A stretch of 30,025 nucleotides of DNA, taken from the NCBI GenBank assembly GCA_946886365.1, contig CAMPIM010000035.1, positions 1-30,025 of the forward strand, given 5' to 3'. Each line of letters begins with the position of its first letter. The first letter of the stretch is position 1. The notes below the pieces were generated by a model. That model was not told the DNA's origin. It made no database searches and saw only the letters and a list, made by a program, of their open reading frames with translations. Below, piece after piece: positions 1 to 6,859 of this stretch. The position numbers and the translations under genes are program-made. The DNA comes from an uncultured Novosphingobium sp. GTDB lineage: Bacteria > Pseudomonadota > Alphaproteobacteria > Sphingomonadales > Sphingomonadaceae.

Positions 1-48
1 TCTCCGGTCCGGTGTTGTTCTGAAAATCCATCCCTTGACTCCAGACAA

Positions 49-108
49 TAAAAAAAGCCGCCATCCGGACCCCTGGGCTTTGAACCCAGGAGTCTGGATG
101 GCGGCTTT
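49..108 (-). terminator. Leader (attenuator) intrinsic terminator, left edge
   Basis: On the minus strand a 13-bp perfect stem (108-96 with 66-54, starting AAAGCCGCC) encloses an inner CCTGGG/CCCAGG stem and is followed by a run of T at 56-50. It ends the leader unless hairpin 3 of the ANTAR target forms first. It faces out of the window, so it is an attenuator for an off-window gene rather than the end of nasA, which has its own terminator at 249-289. Confidence 0.85.
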
Positions 109-179
109 GCCATCATTAACGCTTTGACGATCCAACCCTGGATCACCGCAGCTATGTCAGTAGAGGACAACCTTGTCCT
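97..179 (-). promoter_or_regulatory. ANTAR (NasT) target hairpins in leader RNA of an off-window gene
   Basis: Read on the minus strand, three successive hairpins have 6-base loops with A at loop position 1 and G at position 4. Hairpin 1 (179-164) has arms AGGAC/GTCCT and loop AAGGTT. Hairpin 2 (144-129) has arms GATCC/GGATC and loop AGGGTT. Hairpin 3 (114-97) has arms GATGGC/GCCATC and loop AAAGCC. Tandem hairpins with A1/G4 hexaloops are the known RNA signature of ANTAR antiterminators, and nasT lies 3 kb away. The loop and 3-prime arm of hairpin 3 are also the 5-prime arm of the terminator that follows, so the two folds exclude each other. The controlled gene is off the left edge; nitrite reductase (nirB) is the usual neighbour, which is inference. 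Confidence 0.82.
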
Positions 180-188
180 TCGCAGTGC

Positions 189-216
189 AGCATAAATGAA
201 ACGCGGTTGGGGTCAA
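189..216 (-). promoter_or_regulatory. Candidate sigma-70 promoter of the left-edge leader RNA
   Basis: On the minus strand TTGACC (216-211) is followed after 16 bases by TATGCT (194-189), matching the -35 and -10 consensus at 5/6 and 4/6 positions. The predicted start, near 182, lies just upstream of the first hairpin of the leader. The match is by eye only; the promoter would serve a gene that lies off the left edge. Confidence 0.4.
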
Positions 217-248
217 GTGATTCCTTGGCTCGAAATTTCGCCGCAGCG

Positions 249-289
249 CAAAAACAAGGGCGGCGGCTCCTCTTTCGAGTGCCGCCGCC
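249..289 (-). terminator. Intrinsic terminator of nasA
   Basis: On the minus strand GGCGGCGGC (289-281) pairs with GCCGCCGCC (267-259), followed by CTTGTTTTTG. It lies just after the nasA stop at 312 and separates nasA from the promoter and leader of the next, off-window gene. The rest of 1-311 holds only the leader elements listed; no gene is seen there. Confidence 0.75.
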
Positions 290-311
290 TCCCCTCTCCG
301 GTAAGTGATGA

Positions 312-1556
312 TCAGATGCGCGCGCCGCTGCTCCAGGTCGCGCGCCAGCGGGCACGAACCATCGAAATGCCGAGGAACGCGACCACGGCGAGGCCCGCAA
401 AGATCAGGAAGCCGGGGGCAAAGCTGCCGGTGAACTGCTTGGCGATACCCAGCGAGGATGCGAGGTAAAAGCCACCAATGCCGCCCGCCATGCCGACCAG
501 ACCGGTCATGACGCCGATTTCTTCCTGAAAACGCTGCGGCACCAGCTGGAACACCGAGCCGTTGCCCACGCCCAGCGCCAGCATCGCGGCGACGAAGAAG
601 CCCAGGGCAGAGACCAGCGTCGGCGCATAGGATACGCCCGCCAGCGCCAATGCGGCGACGATATAGACCATCATCAGCGCCTTCACGCCACCGATCTTGT
701 CAGCCAGCGCGCCGCCCATGGGGCGAACCAGGGAGCCAGCGAATACGCAGCCGGCGGTGCAATAGCCTGCCGTGATCGGGGTAAGGCCGAACTGGTCGGT
801 GAAGTAGATCGGCAGCGACGCGGCCAGACCGACGAAACCACCGAAGGTCACCGAATAAAAGCCCATCAGCCACCAGGCGTCGGCGCTCTTCAGCGGGCGG
901 AAATAATCCACCAGCTTCTTGGGCGCGGGCGCGTTGGGGGCGTTCTTCGCCATGATCAGGTAAAGGAAAAACACGATGGTCAGCGGGATGCAGGCAAGGC
1001 CCAGCACCGCGTTCCAGCCGAACAGCTTGGCAAGGATCGGCGCGAACAAGGACGCCAGAACCGTGCCCGAATTGCCCATGCCGGCAAGGCCCATCGCCTT
1101 GCCCTGATGCTCAGGCGGATACCAGCGGCTTGCCAGGGGGAGCGCGATGGCGAAGGAAGCGCCTGCAAACCCCAGGATGACGCCCAGCGCCAGCGTCCCG
1201 CCGAAGCTATTCACGCCCATGAACCAGGCGGTGAAGAGGCCAAGGATCACGATGACCTGGCTGATCGCGCCCGCCTGTTTGCAGCCAATGCGGTCGACCA
1301 ACAGGCCGTTGACCACGCGAAGCAGCGCGCCCGCCAGTGTCGGCACCGCGACCATGAGGCCCTTTTCCGCAGGGGTCAGGCCCAGCGTCTTGGAAATGGA
1401 GGGCGCAAGCGGCCCGAGCAGCACCCACACCATGAAGGCGAGGTCGAAATAGAGGAAAGCGGCAATCAGGGTCGGCGTGTGGCCAGCTTTCCAGAAGCTG
1501 GTCGGCCCGGCTGTCCCATCAGCGCCTTTCTCGCGATCCCAATAAGCAGTTGCCAT
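312..1556 (-). CDS. nasA: Nitrate/nitrite transporter, MFS NNP family (NasA/NarK type)
   Basis: This 414-residue inner-membrane protein is a major facilitator of the nitrate/nitrite porter family and should bring nitrate in for assimilation. Visible family marks are about 12 hydrophobic segments, the segment-5 nitrate signature region (FAGASFAIALPLASRWYPPEHQG without gaps, then GMGNSGT) and a second glycine-rich stretch GMAGGIGGF near residue 365. The reading frame is open upstream to 1694, but that part covers the leader hairpins and terminator; ATG at 1556 has AAGGA 8-9 bases upstream and begins MATAYWDREKG, so it is the chosen start. It lies downstream of nasT-nasS on the same strand and behind an attenuator, which fits control by NasT. 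Direction of transport and nitrate versus nitrite preference cannot be read from sequence. Confidence 0.9.
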   Translation of the reverse strand: MATAYWDREKGADGTAGPTSFWKAGHTPTLIAAFLYFDLAFMVWVLLGPLAPSISKTLGLTPAEKGLMVAVPTLAGALLRVVNGLLVDRIGCKQAGAISQVIVILGLFTAWFMGVNSFGGTLALGVILGFAGASFAIALPLASRWYPPEHQGKAMGLAGMGNSGTVLASLFAPILAKLFGWNAVLGLACIPLTIVFFLYLIMAKNAPNAPAPKKLVDYFRPLKSADAWWLMGFYSVTFGGFVGLAASLPIYFTDQFGLTPITAGYCTAGCVFAGSLVRPMGGALADKIGGVKALMMVYIVAALALAGVSYAPTLVSALGFFVAAMLALGVGNGSVFQLVPQRFQEEIGVMTGLVGMAGGIGGFYLASSLGIAKQFTGSFAPGFLIFAGLAVVAFLGISMVRARWRATWSSGARI

Positions 1557-1589
1557 GACGAGGTCCTTCAATCCAAGTGAAATGGACAC

Positions 1590-1643
1590 AAAAAAAGCCG
1601 CTCTCCGGACGCCCGTTTGTGACGGGACCCGGCCAGCGGCTTT
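1590..1643 (-). terminator. Attenuator terminator in the nasA leader
   Basis: On the minus strand AAAGCCGCT (1643-1635) pairs with AGCGGCTTT (1602-1594), with inner CCGG/CCGG and CCCGT/ACGGG stems, followed by a T run to 1590. It sits between the promoter and the nasA start, so it would stop transcription unless an alternative fold forms. It resembles the left-edge attenuator, both beginning AAAGCCGC. Confidence 0.87.
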
Positions 1644-1717
1644 GCTGCAAATATTGTTTAAGGAGAGCGCGACCCCATCCTTGGGCGTGCTCATCCATGA
1701 ACGCGCTTCGTCGCGCG
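1634..1717 (-). promoter_or_regulatory. ANTAR (NasT) target hairpins in the nasA leader RNA
   Basis: Read on the minus strand there are three hairpins with 6-base loops. Hairpin 1 (1717-1702) has arms CGCGC/GCGCG and loop GACGAA, with G at position 4 but G instead of A at position 1. Hairpin 2 (1692-1665) has a bulged stem beginning GAGC, an inner CCC/GGG and loop AAGGAT. Hairpin 3 (1647-1634) has arms CAGC/GCTG and loop AAAGCC. Hairpins 2 and 3 carry the A1/G4 loop signature bound by ANTAR proteins. Hairpin 3 uses the same bases as the terminator 5-prime arm, so NasT binding should allow read-through into nasA. This is the established mechanism for NasT/NasR leaders; here it is read from sequence only. 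Confidence 0.85.
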
Positions 1718-1725
1718 ACCTTTGT

Positions 1726-1754
1726 CTTATCTAATGATTCGTTTCATGTTGCAA
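1726..1754 (-). promoter_or_regulatory. Candidate promoter of the nasA leader
   Basis: On the minus strand TTGCAA (1754-1749), a 17-base gap and GATAAG (1731-1726) give a weak sigma-70 match (4/6 and 4/6). The predicted start, near 1719, falls just before hairpin 1, as in the left-edge leader. No convincing sigma-54 -24/-12 pair was found in the region. Confidence 0.3.
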
Positions 1755-1782
1755 GGCACAATTTTTTCAAGCGCCACGCGCG

Positions 1783-2985
1783 TTAGAAGCTCTTCAGAAA
1801 ATCCTCGATATGTTCGGGGTCGAATGTGCGGCCGTCGAAGAAACGGTCGGGACCGAGCGTCAATTCTCCCCGCTTGGAGCCCACCGCCAAGGGGGATGCG
1901 ACGGCGCCCTCCACCTTCATGCTGGCGCCGGGAATCGGCACATTGCTTTCGGCCAGCGCGCGGCGGAAGATGTCGGGGCGGAATACCGATCCGGCCCTGG
2001 CCGCGTTTTCAGGCGTATGATCCACCATCTTCCAGCGGGCGAGTTGCGAATAGAGCCATAGCGCCTGGCTACGCCACGGAAAGGGCGTCGCTTCGCGGGA
2101 GAAGAGCATGAAGTCGGGCATGTCGAGCGGCGGCATATCCGGCCGTGCGGTAATGCGGCCCGACAGTGCGCGCAGGATGAGGTCGGCGGGCTGATCGACG
2201 AAATGCGGTTGCGACAGGAGGTGGGCGAGCGCTTCATGATTCGCCGGGTCGTCGCACCAGGCGGCGGAACGGACCAGCGCGCGGATCAGTGCGTCCACGG
2301 TTTGCGGATTTTCCTCCAGCCATGGCGTCCGGAAGGCCAGCACCTTTTCAACGCCGCGCCGCCAGATCCGTTCGCCAATCGCCACCGCTTCGGCAAGGCC
2401 CGCTTCGACAGCCGCGCTGCCCCAGGGTTCGCCAGCGATGAAACCGTCAATTTCGCCCCCGCGCAGCGCCTCCACCGTCAGCGAAGGCGGCACCACGCGC
2501 AACAACACGTCGCGATCGGGATCGACACCCGCGCTGGCCAGCCAGTAGCGCAGCATAATCGCGTGACTGGAAAAGCGGTGGACGACGCCGATCACCGGCT
2601 TGCGTTTCCACAGGCCGATGGCGGCGGCGAAGTCATGGGCGGTGCCAAGCGGATCGTCGAGCCGTGCGGCGACGTCAGGGTCGAGCGCCTGCGCGAACTC
2701 GCGCGCCATCACCAGCATGTTGCCATTGACGTTGAGCTTATAGGGCGCCGACAGGGGCGCGGGCTGCTGGCTCAAACCCAGCGTCACCGCGATGGCAAGC
2801 GGCGCCAGCATGTGCGCGGCCTGCACCTGACCGAAGATCAGCCGATCGCGCAGCGTCGCCCAACTGACCGTGCGGACGAGATCGAGGGCGATCCCCTCCT
2901 CCTCCGCGAAACCCTTTTCCCGCGCCACCGCCAGCACGGCGGAATCGGTCAGCGGCAAATAGGCGATGCGCAGGCAAGTCGTCAT
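1783..2985 (-). CDS. nasS: NasS, nitrate/nitrite sensor (NrtA-like, cytoplasmic)
   Basis: This 400-residue protein belongs to the NrtA/CmpA solute-binding fold (start MTTCLRIAYLPLTDSAV, then SWATLRDRLIFGQVQAAHML near residue 45, GNMLVMA near 88, and IDGFIAGEPWG near 175). Unlike the transporter subunit NrtA it has no signal peptide or lipobox, so it should stay in the cytoplasm, as known for NasS. In studied alphaproteobacteria and Azotobacter, NasS holds NasT when nitrate and nitrite are absent and releases it when they bind. Its ATG overlaps the nasT stop by 4 bases (ATGA), so the two are translationally coupled, consistent with a fixed ratio of partners. The gene ends 66 bases before hairpin 1 of the nasA leader; no strong terminator is seen in between. 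Confidence 0.9.
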   Translation of the reverse strand: MTTCLRIAYLPLTDSAVLAVAREKGFAEEEGIALDLVRTVSWATLRDRLIFGQVQAAHMLAPLAIAVTLGLSQQPAPLSAPYKLNVNGNMLVMAREFAQALDPDVAARLDDPLGTAHDFAAAIGLWKRKPVIGVVHRFSSHAIMLRYWLASAGVDPDRDVLLRVVPPSLTVEALRGGEIDGFIAGEPWGSAAVEAGLAEAVAIGERIWRRGVEKVLAFRTPWLEENPQTVDALIRALVRSAAWCDDPANHEALAHLLSQPHFVDQPADLILRALSGRITARPDMPPLDMPDFMLFSREATPFPWRSQALWLYSQLARWKMVDHTPENAARAGSVFRPDIFRRALAESNVPIPGASMKVEGAVASPLAVGSKRGELTLGPDRFFDGRTFDPEHIEDFLKSF

Positions 2986-3563
2986 AGGCCCCCTCCCAAC
3001 AGGTCGCTGGCGGTGATCAGTGCCTGGGCGACATCCACGATCTTTTTCCCCTGATTCATCGCGCTCGACCGCAACAGCGCATAGGCGTCCGGCTCGTTGA
3101 TGCCGCGCTGGCTCATCAGAATGGATTTGGCGCGGTCGATGATCTTGCGGTCGGACAGCTGCGTCCGCGCCTCATCCAGTTCGGTCTGGAGCCGCGCGAA
3201 GGCATTGAAGCGGCGGACGGCCAGCTCCAGCACCGGCTTCACCCGTTCCTTGCGCAGGCCATCGACGACATAGGCCGAAACACCCGCGTCGATCGCCGCG
3301 CCGATCATGGATTCATCCGACTGATCAACGAACATGGCGATCGGGGTGGCCAGTGCGCGGCTGACCGTGAGCATTTCCTCCAGCGTGTCGCGGCTGGGGC
3401 TGCCCAAATCCATCAGCACGACGTCGGGCGCCATGCGTTCGAGCCGCGCGACGAAGCCGCCGCGCGGGGGGACGATGTGGATATCGTCATAACCCGCCTC
3501 GCGCAGTCCTTCTTCGAGAACCGTCGCGCGCAGGCCGCTGTCATCGATGATGACGATTCGCAT
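2982..3563 (-). CDS. nasT: NasT, ANTAR-domain antitermination regulator
   Basis: This 193-residue protein has a receiver-like domain (residues 1-120), a helical linker and an ANTAR RNA-binding domain (about 130-188, with the RAKSILM and DAYALLRSSAMNQGKK stretches). Acidic residues D7, D8 and the acceptor-position D52 are present, but the usual lysine near the end of the receiver is replaced (AYVVDGL) and the usual Thr/Ser region reads AMFVD. That suits the known NasT mode, where control comes from NasS binding and not from phosphorylation. NasT binds paired hexaloop hairpins in leaders of nitrate assimilation operons; two such leaders are in this window at 97-179 and 1634-1717. It is the first gene of nasT-nasS and is divergent from the ABC-F gene. 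Confidence 0.93.
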   Translation of the reverse strand: MRIVIIDDSGLRATVLEEGLREAGYDDIHIVPPRGGFVARLERMAPDVVLMDLGSPSRDTLEEMLTVSRALATPIAMFVDQSDESMIGAAIDAGVSAYVVDGLRKERVKPVLELAVRRFNAFARLQTELDEARTQLSDRKIIDRAKSILMSQRGINEPDAYALLRSSAMNQGKKIVDVAQALITASDLLGGGL

Positions 3564-3634
3564 TTGGACCCAGCCCTTTTGGCCCTTCAGTGACGGCGAT
3601 GCTGCGCCGCGTCAATCGGGGCAGAAGCCGCCGG

Positions 3635-3661
3635 TTGCCAGCGGAAGGCGCCTGCTATATT
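3635..3661 (+). promoter_or_regulatory. Candidate extended -10 promoter with overlapping palindrome (ABC-F gene)
   Basis: TTGCCA (3635-3640), a short 15-base gap and TATATT (3656-3661) preceded by TG at 3653-3654 give an extended -10 element. The -10 lies inside the palindrome TGCTA-TAT-TAGCA (3653-3665), itself inside a second repeat GCCTG (3650-3654)/CAGGC (3666-3670), so a repressor site is possible. The call rests on sequence pattern alone. Confidence 0.35.
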
Positions 3662-3692
3662 AGCACAGGCCAGTTTTCGGAGAATAATCATC

Positions 3693-3794
3693 ATGGACAT
3701 GCATCTGATCGCACAGCCCCAACGCTCTGCTTTCAGGAAGTTTTTTGTCCATGCCTGCGATTACTCTCTCTCATATCAGCTGGTCCGCGCCTGA
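3693..3794 (+). CDS. Possible 33-codon upstream ORF overlapping the ABC-F start
   Basis: An ATG at 3693, preceded by GGAGAATAATCATC (GGAG about 10 bases upstream), opens a 33-residue frame beginning MDMHLIAQPQRSAFRKFF and ending at TGA 3792-3794. It runs through the start of the ABC-F gene in another frame and covers that gene's Shine-Dalgarno site (AGGAAG, 3735-3740). Translation through it would therefore interfere with, or by stalling modulate, initiation at 3751. Several antibiotic-resistance ABC-F genes are controlled by upstream ORFs, which makes the idea reasonable, but no homology is recognised and it could be a chance frame. Confidence 0.35.
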   Translation: MDMHLIAQPQRSAFRKFFVHACDYSLSYQLVRA

Positions 3795-5328
3795 CGGGAC
3801 ATCCGTCCTTAGCGACCTTGATTTTCGTTTCACTTCCGAGCGGATCGGCCTTGTCGGATGCAATGGTGTCGGCAAATCGACGCTGCTTGCGCTCATTTCC
3901 GGGAGGCTGAGGCCGAGCGGCGGCAGTGTTCGGCTGGACGGGACGGTGGCCGAACTGCGGCAGACGGTGCAGGTCGAGCCGGGCGAGACGATCGCGGATT
4001 TGTTCGGTGTTCGGGAGGCTATGGCGCTGCTCTCCAAGGCCGAGCGGGGCTATGCGGACATGGCCGAACTGGAAGCATGCGACTGGACGCTGCCTTCGCG
4101 GATCGAGGAAGCATTGGCGGAAGTTGGGCTGAGCGTAGAACCCGGTACACCGCTCGCCCAATTGTCGGGCGGTCAGCGGACGCGGGCGGCGCTGGCCGGA
4201 GCGATCTTTGCCCGGCCCGACTTCCTGCTGCTGGACGAGCCCACCAATAATCTGGACGCGGAGGGGCGCGCGGCGCTGATCGCTCTGCTGGGGCGATGGC
4301 GGGCCGGTGCGATCGTGGTCAGCCATGACCGGGCGCTGCTGGAGGAGATGGAGGCGATTGCCGAGCTGACGACGCTGGGCATCAGCCGTCATGGCGGGAA
4401 TTTCTCCTCATGGCAGGAGCGCAAGGCGGTCGAACTGGCGGCGGCCGAACAGGACTTGGCCCATGCCGAACGGCATCGCAAGGACATCGCCAAGCGGACG
4501 CAGGTCGCGGCCGAGCGCAAGCAGAGGCGTGACGCCGCCGGGGCGCGCAAGGGAGCCAAGGGCGACATGCCGCGCATATTGATCGGATTGAGGAAGGATC
4601 GGGCCGAGGGTTCAGGTGGCGAAGCGGCGCGGCTGGCGGAGCGTCTGCGGCGGGAAGCCATGCAGGCGGCAGAGACGGCACGGCAGCGGATCGAGATGGT
4701 CGAGAGCCTGACCGTTGCCCTGCCCTCCACCGCCGTTCAGTCTGGCCAGAGGATCGTGACGCTGGACCATGTGACGGCAGGTCATGATGCCAGTGCGCCG
4801 GTCCTGCGGGAGCTGTCCCTGAGCGTCAACGGGCCGGAGCGGATTGCGATCACTGGTCCCAATGGCGCGGGCAAATCAACCCTGCTGCATGTGATTGCGG
4901 GCAGCCTGCCTCCCTTGGCGGGGAAGGTCGAGCGGCCGGCGGCCTGCGCGCTGCTGGACCAGAGGGTGGAACTGCTCGATCCACGCGCCAGCATTGCGGA
5001 TAATTTCGCTCGGCTGCACCCAAGCGCGACGCATAATGAAGTGCGGGCGGCGCTGGCGCGGTTCCGTTTTCGGGCAGATCTGGCGTTGCAACAGGCGGGC
5101 AGCCTTAGCGGCGGGCAGTTGTTGCGCGCCGGGCTGGCTTGCGTGCTGGGAGGTGCCACCTTGCCGCCGCTGCTGATGCTGGACGAGCCGACCAATCATC
5201 TCGACCTCGACAGCATTGCGGCGATCGAACAGGGCCTGCGCGGTTATGACGGCGCGCTGATCGTGGTGAGCCATGACGCGGCTTTCCTGCGCGCTATCGG
5301 CATCGACCGGGAGATAGGCTTGCTCTAA
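3751..5328 (+). CDS. ABC-F family ATPase (ribosome-associated, no membrane domain)
   Basis: This 525-residue soluble protein has two ABC cassettes in one chain: Walker A GCNGVGKST (about 36-44), signature LSGGQ (about 137) and LLLDEPTNNLD in the first; GPNGAGKST (about 368-376), LSGGQ (about 451) and LMLDEPTNHLD in the second, with VSHD switch motifs after each. The linker between them (about 220-330) is basic and helical, as expected for the ABC-F P-site tRNA-interaction region. There are no membrane segments. ABC-F proteins act on the ribosome, either in translation quality control or antibiotic protection; which one cannot be told here. ATG 3751 (AGGAAG 10 bases upstream) is preferred over an in-frame TTG at 3745. 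Its stop codon overlaps that of convergent emrB by three bases. Confidence 0.88.
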   Translation: MPAITLSHISWSAPDGTSVLSDLDFRFTSERIGLVGCNGVGKSTLLALISGRLRPSGGSVRLDGTVAELRQTVQVEPGETIADLFGVREAMALLSKAERGYADMAELEACDWTLPSRIEEALAEVGLSVEPGTPLAQLSGGQRTRAALAGAIFARPDFLLLDEPTNNLDAEGRAALIALLGRWRAGAIVVSHDRALLEEMEAIAELTTLGISRHGGNFSSWQERKAVELAAAEQDLAHAERHRKDIAKRTQVAAERKQRRDAAGARKGAKGDMPRILIGLRKDRAEGSGGEAARLAERLRREAMQAAETARQRIEMVESLTVALPSTAVQSGQRIVTLDHVTAGHDASAPVLRELSLSVNGPERIAITGPNGAGKSTLLHVIAGSLPPLAGKVERPAACALLDQRVELLDPRASIADNFARLHPSATHNEVRAALARFRFRADLALQQAGSLSGGQLLRAGLACVLGGATLPPLLMLDEPTNHLDLDSIAAIEQGLRGYDGALIVVSHDAAFLRAIGIDREIGLL

Positions 5329-6848
5329 TGCGCCGCCGACATGTCCACCCGACCGGTGGGCTTGGGCGCGAACCAGACCAGCGCGCCTGCCAGGAAGAGG
5401 ACCAGTGCCGCCACGAAGAAGACATGGTTCATCGACAAAATGGTCGCTTGCTGATCGACCAGATTGGCGATCATCTGCGGCGTCTGCTCAGCCGACAGCC
5501 CGGAACCGGCAAGCTGCGATCCGACGCCCGGATCAAGTGCCGACACCATTTCATTGCGCGCGGTTCGCTGGCCATTGCCCCAGCCGGTCAGCACGATGGA
5601 GGTGGATATCGCGACCGCCAGCGTGCGCAGGAAGCTTTGCATGCCCGCCGCCGACGCGGTCTCTTCCGGCCGCACCGATCCCAGCGTCAGGGTGGTCAGC
5701 GGGATCATGAAGAAGGGCATGGCAAAGCCCTGCACGACCTGCGGCATGGCCAAAGTCCAGAAGTCGGCCGTGCTGGTCCAGCCCGATCGCCACATGGTGA
5801 CCATGCCCATCCAGATCACCGATCCCGATATCAGCAGGCGCACATCGATCTTGCCGACCGCGCGGCCCGCAAAGGGTGCGGCCAAGATCGCGGTCATGGC
5901 CGTAAAGGCGGTGACGAAACCTGCCGAATAGGCGGGATAGCCCATGGACATCTGGAGCCATTGCGGGATGATCACGATGCCAGCGAAATAGGCGCCGAAG
6001 CATAGCGACAATGTCAGCACACCGGATGTGAAGCCGACATGGCGGAACACCCGCAGATCGACGATCGGATGCTCCTCCGTCAGTTCCCAGATGATGAAGA
6101 CGAGGAAGCCAATCCCTGCCATAACGGCCAGCGCGACGATCATCGGATCGCCAAACCAGTCATGGTCGCGGCCGGTGTCGAGCATAATCTGGAGGCAGCC
6201 GATCCAGAATATGAGCAGGGCGAGGCCGATATAATCGATGGGGAGCTTATGCCGTTCCGTTTCGGCGGGGCGCAGCAGCACCATCGCGGCGAACACGCAC
6301 ACCACCGCGATCGGCAGGTTGATGAAGAAGATCCAGTGCCAGCTCCAATTGTCGCTGATATAGCCGCCGATGATCGGCCCGACCGCTGGGCCAGCGAGCG
6401 TGGTCATGGCCCACAGCCCCATCACCTTTGCCCGCTGTTCGGCGGGAAAGATGCGCATCAACAATGTTTGCGACATCGGCATCAGCGGGCCGCCGCACAG
6501 CCCCTGTCCGATACGGCAGGCTACGATCATGCCGAGCGTCGTCGAAAGGCCGCATAGCAGCGAGAAGAGCCCGAAGCCGATCATGCCCCAGATGAACAGG
6601 CGCACCGTGCCGAACCGCTGGGCGAGCCAGCCGGTAAGCGGCACGCAGATCGCCTCCGCCACGGCATAGGATGTGATGATCCAAGTGCCCTGGTCAGGCG
6701 TGATGCCCAAATTTCCGGCGATGTGCGGCACCGATACGTTCGCGATCGTCAGGTCGAGCACGACCATGAAATTGCTGAGCGCCAGCACGAACCCGGCGAG
6801 CATCCGCCGCCGGGGGTCCATGAAAAATCTTTCTGCCGCCTCCGTCAC
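5325..6848 (-). CDS. emrB: EmrB-like drug:proton antiporter (MFS DHA2, 14 TM)
   Basis: A 507-residue inner-membrane transporter of the DHA2 family, with the N-terminal LDLTIANVSVP motif (about 31-41), the antiporter motif C around GPAVGPIIGGYI (about 153-164) and about 14 hydrophobic segments. It should be the inner-membrane pump of a tripartite efflux system with the adaptor and outer-membrane channel encoded just upstream. GTG at 6848 is chosen because GAGGAA lies 6-7 bases before it; the in-frame ATG at 6821 has no site at proper distance. The start is 11 bases after the emrA stop. The 3-prime end meets the convergent ABC-F gene with overlapping stop codons. Substrate is unknown. Confidence 0.9.
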   Translation of the reverse strand: MTEAAERFFMDPRRRMLAGFVLALSNFMVVLDLTIANVSVPHIAGNLGITPDQGTWIITSYAVAEAICVPLTGWLAQRFGTVRLFIWGMIGFGLFSLLCGLSTTLGMIVACRIGQGLCGGPLMPMSQTLLMRIFPAEQRAKVMGLWAMTTLAGPAVGPIIGGYISDNWSWHWIFFINLPIAVVCVFAAMVLLRPAETERHKLPIDYIGLALLIFWIGCLQIMLDTGRDHDWFGDPMIVALAVMAGIGFLVFIIWELTEEHPIVDLRVFRHVGFTSGVLTLSLCFGAYFAGIVIIPQWLQMSMGYPAYSAGFVTAFTAMTAILAAPFAGRAVGKIDVRLLISGSVIWMGMVTMWRSGWTSTADFWTLAMPQVVQGFAMPFFMIPLTTLTLGSVRPEETASAAGMQSFLRTLAVAISTSIVLTGWGNGQRTARNEMVSALDPGVGSQLAGSGLSAEQTPQMIANLVDQQATILSMNHVFFVAALVLFLAGALVWFAPKPTGRVDMSAAH

Positions 6849-6859
6849 CGCGTGGTTCC

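Noticed and set aside
1557..1694. 46-codon extension of nasA
   Set aside because: It runs through the attenuator terminator and ANTAR hairpins; ATG 1556 has a good ribosome-binding site and a family-like N-terminus.
1693..1780. Sigma-54 promoter before nasA
   Set aside because: TGGC and TTGC elements occur but not with the fixed GG-N10-GC spacing, so no -24/-12 site is claimed.
3590..3910. 106-codon plus-strand frame over the nasT/ABC-F gap
   Set aside because: It has no ribosome-binding site, covers the candidate promoter and overlaps the ABC-F gene in another frame.
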